Shown piece after piece: positions 25,783 to 33,844 of a stretch of 50,217 nucleotides of DNA. How positions within the stretch are numbered: the stretch's first letter is position 1; every line of letters begins with the position of its first letter. The notes under the pieces are model-generated. The model was not told the DNA's origin. It was given only the letters and a program-made list of their open reading frames with translations, and did no database searches. The DNA is from an uncultured Azospirillum sp. (GTDB lineage: Bacteria; Pseudomonadota; Alphaproteobacteria; RF32; CAG-239). A program made the position numbers and the translations under genes. The stretch spans positions 1 to 50,217 of the forward strand of contig CABUBU010000012.1 in the NCBI GenBank assembly GCA_902489795.1, written 5' to 3'.

Positions 25783-26925
25783 TTAGAAGTTATAGAGGTT
25801 GGTGTTCATGTATTTTTGGTCTTCCCGCGACATCCGGGTATAGTCAAGCTCTTTGAGCATCGGATCTTCCAGCAGCAGAAAACCGGTGGCGGCTTTCATG
25901 TAAGGCTTGTTGCCGCCCATCCCCCAGATGACGTCTTCACGGTTGTCCGGCACGCCGTATTTCTGGTTGATCTTGCGCCAGAAGTCGTAAACCTTGATGT
26001 CCCGCAGATACTGCACTTTCTGGCTGCTGCCCTGAATTTTGCGTGCTGACATGCTCTTATAAACAATTTTGTAGATTTTGTTGTTGGTAAAATTGCTGGT
26101 CAGGCTGATGCTGATTTCCTCCTGCGTGTCATATTTGACGAATTTTTCGCTTTCGACATACTGGTGGTTATTTTCTTTTGCCGCCTTGACCACGCAGCTG
26201 GCCAGCCGTTCGTAACCGACTACGCCGGCGTTGCGGCACTGTTCCTCAAAACGCCATTTGATAAAATTGGGAATTTCAAATTTCTGCGAAACCTTTTTAA
26301 AACCGCGCTTGGCCATGGTCGCTTCCGCCTGCGGCAAATTCATCCTGAGCATAATGCCGGAGATGTCAAAGACCGAAGCGTTGGAGCGGCGGTTGCCGTT
26401 TTTGGAATTTTTGACCATGCTTTCAAGGTTGATGCTGCCGACGCTGCGGCCGTTTTTGCCGCCGTCTTCGTCTTCTTCCTTGGAAGAGGAAAGGGCGGTG
26501 TTGGCCAGTTTTTCAACCCAGGTTCCGGCCAGCGGAGAGCTGCCTTCGTCCTCTTCTTCCCCGGCCGTTTCCCGGATGGCGTCTGTCAGCGATTTTTGCG
26601 TTTTTCCTTTGGCGGCACCTTTTCCGGCGGTTTTGTTTGAAAGGGCTGCCGGTTTTTGTACGGCGGGTGCCCTCAGTACGGTCTCTTCTTCCGGCAGCGC
26701 TGCCTCAATGCTTTCAAATTCGGCGTCGCTGATAGCTTCCGGTTTCATCACCACGCCGCCCTTGACCGACGGCGCAATCGAAGTTTTGGCCGGCACCGTG
26801 GGTTTCTTTTTGGCGGCGGTGATTTTCGGCGCCGGTTCAAACAACATGGCGTCCATTTCGTCAGCCCGGGCGTTGCAGACGAAAAAGATTGAGAAAACAG
26901 CAAGATAAAGTAATGTTTTTTTCAT
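25783..26925 (-). CDS. Exported protein of unknown function, upstream of chpT
   Basis: 380 residues from the ATG at 26925, which gives a clean signal peptide (MKKTLLYLAVFSIFFVCNARA). A TTG 42 bases further upstream is open but would mask the signal. The first 200 residues are low-complexity, Lys/Ala/Glu-rich and probably disordered; the second half (about 205-380) looks folded: NLPQAEATMAKRGFKKVSQ, two cysteines (CRNAGVVGYERLASC) that could form a disulfide, and a C-terminal FWRKINQKYGVPDNREDVIWGMG block. I do not recognise the family. Confidence 0.75.
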   Translation of the reverse strand: MKKTLLYLAVFSIFFVCNARADEMDAMLFEPAPKITAAKKKPTVPAKTSIAPSVKGGVVMKPEAISDAEFESIEAALPEEETVLRAPAVQKPAALSNKTAGKGAAKGKTQKSLTDAIRETAGEEEDEGSSPLAGTWVEKLANTALSSSKEEDEDGGKNGRSVGSINLESMVKNSKNGNRRSNASVFDISGIMLRMNLPQAEATMAKRGFKKVSQKFEIPNFIKWRFEEQCRNAGVVGYERLASCVVKAAKENNHQYVESEKFVKYDTQEEISISLTSNFTNNKIYKIVYKSMSARKIQGSSQKVQYLRDIKVYDFWRKINQKYGVPDNREDVIWGMGGNKPYMKAATGFLLLEDPMLKELDYTRMSREDQKYMNTNLYNF

Positions 26926-27070
26926 TGTGTCAGCCGGTTTGTGGTTTCTTGTCAAAATCTTTTTCAATATTACGTTTCAGATTTTTTTCAATATTATATT
27001 TATTTTCCGAAAATAGCAAACGATAATTTGCAAAAAATCGGCGCTGCGGCCGGCGCCGTTCAAAAGCCGC

Positions 27071-27099
27071 TTTACATTTTGCCTTCCGCGGGCTATAAA
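27071..27099 (+). promoter_or_regulatory. Predicted promoter of trmFO
   Basis: TTTACA (27071-27076), 17 bases, TATAAA (27094-27099), 33 bases before the trmFO ATG. Upstream, two copies of TTTTTCAATATTA (about 26960 and 26984) form a 24-bp-spaced direct repeat between the divergent genes. Confidence 0.6.
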
Positions 27100-27132
27100 A
27101 CAGGCATGTTTTGACAAGGAAAGAGGAAAAAG

Positions 27133-28524
27133 ATGGAAAACAAACCCGTTCATGTCATCGGCGCCGGGCTGGCCGGTTCCGAAGCCGCCTGGCAGCTCGT
27201 CAGCCGCGGTGTGCCGGTCGTTTTGCACGAAATGAAGCCGCAAAAATATTCTCCCGCGCACCGGGCTCCGGGGTTTGCCGAACTGGTTTGTTCCAACTCG
27301 CTGCGTTCGGACGACGATCAGCACAATGCGGTCGGACTGCTGCACCGGGAAATGCGGCTGGCCGGCTCTCTGGTGATGGCGGCGGCCGATGCCTGCAAAG
27401 TGCCGGCCGGCGGTGCCCTGGCGGTTGACCGCGACGCTTTTTCCGATTTCATTACCCGCCGCCTCCGCGCCCATCCTCTGATCGGCGTGGAAGAAGGGGA
27501 GGTTTCCGCGCTGCCTCCGGCCGGTTGGGGACAGGTGATCGTCGCCACCGGTCCGCTCACTTCCGAGGCATTGGCAAAAGACATTCTTTCGCGGGTTGAC
27601 AGTCAGGCGCTGTCGTTTTACGACGCGATTGCGCCGGTGGTGTTTAAGGACAGCATTAACATGGAGGTGGCGTGGTATCAGTCGCGCTACGACAAAGGGG
27701 ACGGCCGCGACTATATCAACTGTCCGTTGTCGGAAGACGAATATTATCGGTTTGTCGATGCGCTGCTGGCTGCGGAAAAGGCAGTTTTTCACGATTTTGA
27801 AAAGCCGAATTATTTTGACGGCTGTCTGCCGATCGAGGTGATGGCGGAAAGAGGCCGCGACACCCTTTTGTTCGGTCCGATGAAGCCGGTCGGGCTGACC
27901 GATCCGCATACCGGCCGCCGTCCCTATGCGGTGGTGCAGCTGCGGCAGGACAATTTTGCCGACACTTTGCGTAACATCGTCGGTTTTCAGACCAAGCTGA
28001 AATACGGCGCGCAAAAAGAAGTTTTCCGTATGATTCCGGGGTTGGAAAATGCCGAATTTGCCCGTTTCGGCGGCATTCATAAGAATACCTTTATCAAGTC
28101 GCCGCTTCTTCTTGACCGCGAACTGCGGCTGAAAACACAGCCGAATATTCGTTTCGCCGGACAGATTACCGGCTGCGAGGGATATGTGGAGAGTGCCGCG
28201 GTGGGGCTGATGGCGGGCTATTTTGCCGCCTGCGAAGCTCTGAAACGGCCGGTTCTGATGCCGCCGGCGGAAACCGCGTTCGGCGCCATGCTGGGGCATG
28301 TGACGGCGTGCGTCAACATTGAGGATTTTCAGCCGATGAACATAAACTTCGGCATTTTTCCGGAAATCCGCGGCGAAGTGACGGCTAACGGAAAGTTTAA
28401 AAAAATCAAGGGGATCGAACGCAAAAACGCCTATTGCCAGCGGGCGCTGGCGGCGGCGGAAAAATGGGCCGGCAAGACCGGCGGGGCGAAAATAGCTGTT
28501 GATTTTGCTTCCCGATTGACCTAA
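27133..28524 (+). CDS. trmFO: Folate-dependent tRNA (uracil-54-C5)-methyltransferase TrmFO
   Basis: 463 residues. It methylates U54 of tRNA with methylenetetrahydrofolate and FADH2. The FAD-binding N-terminus reads VIGAGLAGSEAAWQL, followed by EMKPQKYSPAHRAPGFAELVCSN-type blocks (split here by position: EMKP at 35, FAELVCSNS at 50-58), CPLSEDEYYRF, GPMKPVGL and the C-terminal GQITGCEGYVESAAVGLMAG. AGAGGAAAAAG precedes the ATG at 27133. A squalene/phytoene-synthase-like gene follows 36 bases later. Confidence 0.95.
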   Translation: MENKPVHVIGAGLAGSEAAWQLVSRGVPVVLHEMKPQKYSPAHRAPGFAELVCSNSLRSDDDQHNAVGLLHREMRLAGSLVMAAADACKVPAGGALAVDRDAFSDFITRRLRAHPLIGVEEGEVSALPPAGWGQVIVATGPLTSEALAKDILSRVDSQALSFYDAIAPVVFKDSINMEVAWYQSRYDKGDGRDYINCPLSEDEYYRFVDALLAAEKAVFHDFEKPNYFDGCLPIEVMAERGRDTLLFGPMKPVGLTDPHTGRRPYAVVQLRQDNFADTLRNIVGFQTKLKYGAQKEVFRMIPGLENAEFARFGGIHKNTFIKSPLLLDRELRLKTQPNIRFAGQITGCEGYVESAAVGLMAGYFAACEALKRPVLMPPAETAFGAMLGHVTACVNIEDFQPMNINFGIFPEIRGEVTANGKFKKIKGIERKNAYCQRALAAAEKWAGKTGGAKIAVDFASRLT

Positions 28525-28560
28525 ATATAGTGAAGAAACAAACGGAAGAATTTAGACGTT

Positions 28561-29409
28561 ATGAAAGATTTGAAAAAAATAGTCCGCAGTAAAATCAAAA
28601 ACGGCAGCGGCTGGACGGTTTTCTGGGGAATGCAGTTTCTGCCCAAAGCCAAACGCGAGGCGCTTTATACGCTGTTGGCCTTTGTCCGTCATCTCGAAGA
28701 CGTGGTCGAAAGCCCGGTGGCTCTGGCCGAAAAACAGGAGATTTTAAGCATGTGGCGCGAAGAAATGGACAACATTTTCGAGCGCAGGGTGCCGGCCACC
28801 GACATCGGCCGCCGCATCTATAAAAACTGCATGCGTTTTAAATTGCCGAAAGCGGAGTTCTTGAATCTGGTCGACAGCATTTCCGCTAACATCGACAACC
28901 CGCTCAAGGCGCCGACCTTAAAACAGCTTTCCGGCTATTGCCGCGGGGTCGGAGGAATGACCGGCAGCCTGTCGCTGAGGGTTTTCGGCTGTACCGACGA
29001 GCAGACGATCAGGGAACTTTCGACTTCCCTCGGACTGGCCGTTCAGATTACCAACATCCTGCTCAACGTGAAGGAAGACGCGCAGAACGGACGTTTGTAC
29101 ATTCCTCAGGAATTGTTGGAAAAAGCGGGCATCTCCGCCACCGATCCGAAAAGCGTGGTGGTTGACAAGAATTTGGCGGCGGCCCGGCAAGAACTGGCCC
29201 GTATTGCGGCCGAAAATTACCGCAAGGTTTATGAAATTTTGGAAAAACAGGAAAAAACGACCGCCCGTCCGATCCGTTTGATTACCGATCTTTACAGGAA
29301 ATATTTTGACATCATGGAAAAACGCGGCTGGGAAATCATTTCTCCCAAGCCGCGCGTCAGCAAGTGGTGCAAGTTAAGGATTTTGCTCAAAAACCTGCTG
29401 TCAGCTTAA
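28561..29409 (+). CDS. Squalene/phytoene synthase-like protein with altered Asp-rich motifs
   Basis: 282 residues with the fold signatures of the squalene/phytoene synthase family: WGMQFLPKAKREALYTLLAFVRHLEDVVE, YCRGVGGMTGSLSLRVFG and LGLAVQITNILLNVKEDAQNGRLYIPQE. In active enzymes the two Asp-rich motifs read DDxxD and (R)DxxxD. Here they are EDVVE and NVKED, so three metal-ligand aspartates are replaced by Glu or Asn. It could be a diverged presqualene-diphosphate synthase (HpnD-like) or a non-catalytic member like the complex I assembly factor NDUFAF6. Its 3' end overlaps convergent elbB by nine bases. No other hopanoid or carotenoid gene is nearby. Confidence 0.82.
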   Translation: MKDLKKIVRSKIKNGSGWTVFWGMQFLPKAKREALYTLLAFVRHLEDVVESPVALAEKQEILSMWREEMDNIFERRVPATDIGRRIYKNCMRFKLPKAEFLNLVDSISANIDNPLKAPTLKQLSGYCRGVGGMTGSLSLRVFGCTDEQTIRELSTSLGLAVQITNILLNVKEDAQNGRLYIPQELLEKAGISATDPKSVVVDKNLAAARQELARIAAENYRKVYEILEKQEKTTARPIRLITDLYRKYFDIMEKRGWEIISPKPRVSKWCKLRILLKNLLSA

Positions 29410-30069
29410 TTTCAGTACTTCCGCCACCAGTTTGCGGATGCCTTCGTTAACTTCGGCGATCGAATGCGCCAGCATATAGGCCGGCGTGGTGACGATTTTG
29501 TGGGCATGGTCCGCGCAGATGTTTTCCACTTCGCAATTTTGGTGCCGGGCGCCGGTTTTTTCGATTTCGGCCGCCGTTTTCGGATCGTTGCCGATGGTAA
29601 CGGTAATGCCGTGGCGGCCGAGCACGCGGGCAACCAGCGCCGGCGCAATGCAGATGGCGCCGATCGGCATCTGCTTTTCATAAGCGATGACAAGCGCCTG
29701 TTCCACGTCGTGATTGACATCGCAGGCAGCGCCTTTGACCGCAAAGTTGCAGAGGTTTTTGGCCGCGCCCTGTCCGCCGGGGAAGATTACCGCGTCAAAC
29801 TGATCGGGGTTGAATTCAGCCAGACTTTTGATGTTGCCGCGGGCGATTCTGGCCGCTTCCGTCAGCACGTTGCGCGATTCATCGGGTTCGGCCGCTTTGG
29901 TATAGTGGTTGACCACCATCGGCTGACGGATGTTCGGCGCAAAGCACTGGTAGCTTGCGCCCTGAGCGGCAATATTGAGCAGCGTGCAGGTTGCCTCGTG
30001 GATTTCGCTGCCGTCAAACACGCCGCAGCCGGCGAGTACGACGGCAATTTTCTTTTCGGAAACAGACAT
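29401..30069 (-). CDS. elbB: Isoprenoid biosynthesis glyoxalase ElbB
   Basis: 222 residues of the DJ-1/PfpI superfamily. Characteristic blocks: VVLAGCGVFDGSEIHEA, ARIARGNIKSLAEF, VIFPGGQGAAKNLCNFA, AICIAPALVARVLG (nucleophile-elbow Cys) and TTPAYMLAHSIAEVNEGI. ElbB has glyoxalase activity and is linked to isoprenoid output in E. coli. I start at 30069, since AGGAGG lies six bases ahead; the ATG six bases earlier would overlap that ribosome binding site. Confidence 0.9.
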   Translation of the reverse strand: MSVSEKKIAVVLAGCGVFDGSEIHEATCTLLNIAAQGASYQCFAPNIRQPMVVNHYTKAAEPDESRNVLTEAARIARGNIKSLAEFNPDQFDAVIFPGGQGAAKNLCNFAVKGAACDVNHDVEQALVIAYEKQMPIGAICIAPALVARVLGRHGITVTIGNDPKTAAEIEKTGARHQNCEVENICADHAHKIVTTPAYMLAHSIAEVNEGIRKLVAEVLKLS

Positions 30070-30141
30070 TTTCATCCTCCTGTAGGTTAGAACTTGGCTT
30101 TGTCTTTAATTTTTATATCCGCCGGGGCGGAAAATCAACGT

Positions 30142-30849
30142 TTATTTCGCGGCCTGCTTTCCGGCGGCGTATTTGTCGCCTTTGTCCATGCAGAAAAACC
30201 ATTCCTGGCATTCGTCGTTGCCCTTTTGCTCTTTGATCCGTTCGTTCATGCCTTTTAATTCCGACGGACAGCCGAGCAGAATGTCTTTTCCCGGCTGCCA
30301 GTCGGCCGGAGTGGAAACGCCGTAACGGTCGGTTACCTGCAGGGCTTCGATTACCCGTTTGATTTCGTCGAAATTGCGTCCGGTGGTCTGCGGATAGTAC
30401 AAAATGGTGCGGATGTATCCTTCGTCGTCAATGATAAAGACGGCACGCACGGCTTTGGTGTCGCTCATGCTCGGATGAACCATGCCGTATTTGCGGGCGA
30501 CTTCGGCCTTGATGTCGGCGATGATCGGAAAGTCGACCGGCTGTCCGTCGTATTTGCCGAACCGGATGTTGTCCTGAATTTCCTTGATCCAGGCCAGATG
30601 CGAGTTGTTGCTGTCGATCGAAAGTCCGATCAGTTCGGCGTTGAGACTGTGAAAATCGTCGCGCATGGCTGCAAAAGTGGCAATTTCCGAAGTACAGACC
30701 GGCGTAAAGTCGGCCGGGTGCGAAAACAGAACCACCCATTTGCCCCGGTAATCGTCGGGAAAGTTGATTTCTCCGGTGGTGGTTACGGCTTTGAATGCCG
30801 GCGCCTTGTCGCCCAGAGCCGGCATGTTGACGGTGACTTGTTCTTCCAT
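30142..30849 (-). CDS. Peroxiredoxin, Prx6/archaeal-like
   Basis: 235 residues. Peroxidatic Cys52 lies in SHPADFTPVCTSE, and the arm motif IRTILYYPQTTGRNFDEI and C-terminal SVSTPADW-type segment (YGVSTPADWQPG) are those of the long Prx6 class. Two further cysteines near the end (ECQEWFFC) match the C-terminal Cys pair of archaeal members. It reduces peroxides in the cytosol, important for an oxygen-sensitive cell. ATG at 30849 has AAGGAG six bases upstream; the longer open frame to 31020 crosses the divergent promoter region and is not used. Divergent from pyrH. Confidence 0.92.
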   Translation of the reverse strand: MEEQVTVNMPALGDKAPAFKAVTTTGEINFPDDYRGKWVVLFSHPADFTPVCTSEIATFAAMRDDFHSLNAELIGLSIDSNNSHLAWIKEIQDNIRFGKYDGQPVDFPIIADIKAEVARKYGMVHPSMSDTKAVRAVFIIDDEGYIRTILYYPQTTGRNFDEIKRVIEALQVTDRYGVSTPADWQPGKDILLGCPSELKGMNERIKEQKGNDECQEWFFCMDKGDKYAAGKQAAK

Positions 30850-30979
30850 TTTTTCTCCTTTTGTTGATAACATCGATTTCTCATGCAATATATGATCGGG
30901 TCGTCCGCTTTCAACCTTTTGGGCCGCCGGTCTTAATCGGCCGTCTGAAGTTTTCTTGGTAAAAAAAAGCAAAATATAG

Positions 30980-31010
30980 ATGACAAACCAATTTAATTGG
31001 TTAATATAAG
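30980..31010 (+). promoter_or_regulatory. Palindromic operator candidate and promoter between peroxiredoxin and pyrH
   Basis: AACCAATTTAATTGGTT (30986-31002) is a perfect 17-bp palindrome. On the + strand it lies between ATGACA (30980-30985) and TAATAT (31002-31007), a 16-base spacing that would place a repressor across the pyrH promoter. It could instead regulate the divergent peroxiredoxin gene. No regulator gene is adjacent. Confidence 0.4.
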
Positions 31011-31047
31011 GCCACATCAAAGTTGCAACAAAATGTCAGGGTGACAG

Positions 31048-31758
31048 ATGAAACCTTTATATAAACGTATTCTGCTGAAGCTTTCCGGCGAAGGCCTGAT
31101 GGGCGACAAGGCGTTCGGTATGGACGACGGCGTAATCCGTTCGCTGGCCGCGCAAATCAGGGAAGTGCGCGGGCTCGGCGTGGAAGTCTGCCTGGTTGTC
31201 GGCGGCGGCAACATTTTCCGCGGCGCCAAAGAAGCTTCGAAAGGGCTGGACCGTTCGGTTGCCGACCAGGTCGGCATGCTGGCTACCGTCATGAACGCTC
31301 TTTATTTGCAGAACGCTTTGGAAAAGCTTGGAATTGAGGCGCGGGTTCTGTCCGGGCTGAGCATTCCCGAAGTTTGCGAGGACTACATTTACCGCCGGGC
31401 ACTGCGCCATTTGCAGAAAAACCGGGTGCTGATCTTCGCCGCCGGTACCGGTTGTCCCTATTTTACCACCGACACCGGCGCCGCCCTTCGCGCTTCCGAG
31501 ATGAAATGCGACGCACTGCTGAAGGCAACCCAGGTGGACGGTGTTTATGATACGGATCCGAGACAAAACGCCGATGCAGTCAAATATAACGAGGTAACTT
31601 ATGACGAAGTCATCTCCAAAGGGCTCGGGGTGATGGACCTGACGGCCGTGTCGTTGGCCAAAGACAACCGGATCCCGATCGTGGTCTTTGCCCAGAAAGG
31701 GGAAAACGCGCTGTTGAACGCGGTGACCGGACAGGGTGAATTTACAATCATTAAATAA
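31048..31758 (+). CDS. pyrH: UMP kinase
   Basis: 236 residues of the amino-acid-kinase fold, making UDP from UMP for RNA, cell-wall and lipid precursors. Blocks: RILLKLSGEGLMG, VVGGGNIFRG, GRSVADQVGM-like DRSVADQVGMLATVMNAL, FAAGTGCPYFTTDTGAALRA and KATQVDGVYDTDP. AGGGTGACAG precedes the ATG. pyrH is normally preceded by rpsB-tsf; those are not here, and the gene starts a rightward operon with frr 11 bases downstream. Confidence 0.96.
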   Translation: MKPLYKRILLKLSGEGLMGDKAFGMDDGVIRSLAAQIREVRGLGVEVCLVVGGGNIFRGAKEASKGLDRSVADQVGMLATVMNALYLQNALEKLGIEARVLSGLSIPEVCEDYIYRRALRHLQKNRVLIFAAGTGCPYFTTDTGAALRASEMKCDALLKATQVDGVYDTDPRQNADAVKYNEVTYDEVISKGLGVMDLTAVSLAKDNRIPIVVFAQKGENALLNAVTGQGEFTIIK

Positions 31759-31769
31759 TCAAGAGGTAT

Positions 31770-32336
31770 ATGATGTCAGATTACAGCCAAATAAAAGAAA
31801 ACACCAAAACCAGAATGGAAAAGACGCTGGAAACGCTGCGGGCCGATTTCGGCAGCCTGCGGGCAGGCCGCGCCCATGCCAGCCTGCTTGACGGAATTAT
31901 GGTGGACGCCTACGGTTCGATGACGCCGATTTCTCAGGTCGGAACCATCAGCGTTCCCGATCCGCGCTGTCTTTCCGTCAGCGTCTGGGACCGCGGTCTG
32001 GCCAAAGCGGTGGAAAAGGCGATCATGGAGTCTGATTTGGGGCTGAACCCGGCTTCCGACGGCCAGCTGATCCGCATTCCGATTCCGCCGTTGTCGGAAG
32101 AACGCCGCAAGGAACTGGTCAAGGTGGCCGGCAAATATGCCGAGCAGGGCAAGGTGGCCATCCGCAACATCCGCCGCGATGCTCTTGACGGCATTAAAAA
32201 GCTGAAAAAGGACAATGAGATTTCTGAAGACGAGGAAAAACGTTTTAATGACGAAATCCAGAAGTTTACCGATGAGTTTGTCAAAAAGATAGACGACGCT
32301 CTGGCGCAAAAAGAAAAAGATATTATGCAGGTATAA
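31770..32336 (+). CDS. frr: Ribosome recycling factor
   Basis: 188 residues. It splits post-termination ribosomes together with EF-G. Seen: LETLRADFGSLRAGRAHASLLDGI, the TPISQVGTISVPDPR hinge region, IPIPPLSEERRKELVK and VAIRNIRRDALDGIKKLKKD. Two adjacent ATGs (31770, 31773) follow AAGAGG; either could be used. uppS follows at 16 bases. Confidence 0.96.
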   Translation: MMSDYSQIKENTKTRMEKTLETLRADFGSLRAGRAHASLLDGIMVDAYGSMTPISQVGTISVPDPRCLSVSVWDRGLAKAVEKAIMESDLGLNPASDGQLIRIPIPPLSEERRKELVKVAGKYAEQGKVAIRNIRRDALDGIKKLKKDNEISEDEEKRFNDEIQKFTDEFVKKIDDALAQKEKDIMQV

Positions 32337-32352
32337 AGCCGGGGTTTTCAAG

Positions 32353-33066
32353 TTGAGCAACGATCAAACTAACAGATTACGGCACCTGGCCATCATTATG
32401 GACGGCAACCGCCGTTGGGCTCGCAGGCGCGGTCTGCCGGCAGCCGCCGGTCATCGCAAAGGGGCGGAAACTCTGGAACAGGTCTGCCGCGATGCCAAAG
32501 ACCTCGGAATAAAATATCTTACCCTTTACGCTTTTTCCACCGAAAACTGGCAGCGCGACGCGGAAGAAGTCGCCACTCTGATGGGGCTTTTGCGCGAATA
32601 TCTGAAAAGCGATTTGCAGGAAATTCAGAAAAACAACGTCCGCATTATTTTTATCGGCGAACGCGGCATGCTGGACAAGGATATTGCCGACAGCATGCAG
32701 CGGATCGAAAACCAGACGGCGGCCAACACGGATCTCACATTGTGCCTGGCGGTCAGCTACGGTGCCAGACAGGAGATATTAAACGCCGTCCGTCGGACGG
32801 CTAAACTGGTTCGCGCAGGGGAGATAAAAGTTGACGAAGTGGATGAACTTTTGTTCTCCAATTTGTTGTACACAAAAGATATTCCGGATCCGGATCTGGT
32901 GGTGCGCACCAGCGGGGAACGGCGGATCAGCAACTACCTGTTATGGCAGGTCGCCTATGCCGAATTTTATTTCAGCGAAGTCTTATGGCCCGATTTCAAT
33001 CGGGCGGAACTGGAGAAGATTATCGCCGATTTTAACACGCGGGAGAGAAGATATGGCAAAAACTAA
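32353..33066 (+). CDS. uppS: Undecaprenyl diphosphate synthase
   Basis: 237 residues, cis-prenyltransferase making the C55 lipid carrier for peptidoglycan and lipopolysaccharide. Motifs: HLAIIMDGNRRWA (Asp17 binds the pyrophosphate), GHRKGAETL, YAFSTENWQRD, and the C-terminal DLVVRTSGERRISNYLLWQ and FSEVLWPDF. TTG at 32353 is the only start that leaves a normal N-terminus; no strong ribosome binding site is seen, so coupling to frr is likely. Its end overlaps cdsA by 14 bases. Confidence 0.95.
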   Translation: MSNDQTNRLRHLAIIMDGNRRWARRRGLPAAAGHRKGAETLEQVCRDAKDLGIKYLTLYAFSTENWQRDAEEVATLMGLLREYLKSDLQEIQKNNVRIIFIGERGMLDKDIADSMQRIENQTAANTDLTLCLAVSYGARQEILNAVRRTAKLVRAGEIKVDEVDELLFSNLLYTKDIPDPDLVVRTSGERRISNYLLWQVAYAEFYFSEVLWPDFNRAELEKIIADFNTRERRYGKN

Positions 33067-33826
33067 ATCCAACATTTTGTTAAGAACTGCAACGACTCTG
33101 GTAATGGCGCCGCTGGTGATTGCCGGTCTTTATTTCGGCTATCCGTACGTGGTATTGATGCTGCTTTCCGTCGGCGCGCTGCTTTCGTGGGAATGGAGCA
33201 CCATGGTCGCCAACAAAAGGCCTTCGGTCTATGCTGTGGTCTATACTGCCTCAGTGGCGGTGGCGCTGATGCTCAATTCCTGGCTCGGCATCTGCATCAT
33301 GCTTTTGTTTGCTACGCTTCTGGTGTGGTTTAAGGCCAAAGATGAGGAACACCGTCGGCTGCTGACGCTCGGCGTGCCTTATATTGCCGTCGGTATCGGT
33401 TCTCTGATGTGGATTTATTATATCACCGCTTTTCATATTTTATGTTTTGTGCTGATCATCTGGGCAACCGACATCGGCGGTTACGTCGTCGGCAAGAGCG
33501 TCAAAGGGCCGAAACTGGCGCCGAAGATCAGTCCCAACAAAACCTGGTCCGGCCTCTTCGGCGGGATGGCTCTGGCTGCTCTCTGCTGCTGGGGATATCT
33601 GTACTTTTTCGGTCTGAACGACTGGCGTCTGGCTGTTGCCGGCGCACTGCTGGCGGTACTGGAGCAGATCGGTGATCTGGTTGAGTCTGCCATAAAACGT
33701 TATCTGGGGGTAAAGGATTCCGGCACGCTCATTCCCGGTCACGGCGGCATCTTCGACCGCATTGACGGGATGATCTTTACCGCCCCGTTCGTTTACCTGA
33801 TTTTGGCTTATTGGTTCACTATTTAA
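33053..33826 (+). CDS. cdsA: Phosphatidate cytidylyltransferase
   Basis: 257 residues, multi-pass membrane enzyme converting phosphatidate and CTP to CDP-diacylglycerol. The family signature is near the C-terminus: SAIKRYLGVKDSGTLIPGHG, then GIFDRID. ATG at 33053 has GGGAGAGAAG just upstream and lies 14 bases inside uppS. The frame is open much further back, but that part is a shadow of uppS. In most relatives dxr follows; here rseP follows directly after 18 bases. Confidence 0.94.
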   Translation: MAKTKSNILLRTATTLVMAPLVIAGLYFGYPYVVLMLLSVGALLSWEWSTMVANKRPSVYAVVYTASVAVALMLNSWLGICIMLLFATLLVWFKAKDEEHRRLLTLGVPYIAVGIGSLMWIYYITAFHILCFVLIIWATDIGGYVVGKSVKGPKLAPKISPNKTWSGLFGGMALAALCCWGYLYFFGLNDWRLAVAGALLAVLEQIGDLVESAIKRYLGVKDSGTLIPGHGGIFDRIDGMIFTAPFVYLILAYWFTI

Positions 33827-33844
33827 TTAAAGGCAATTTAAATT

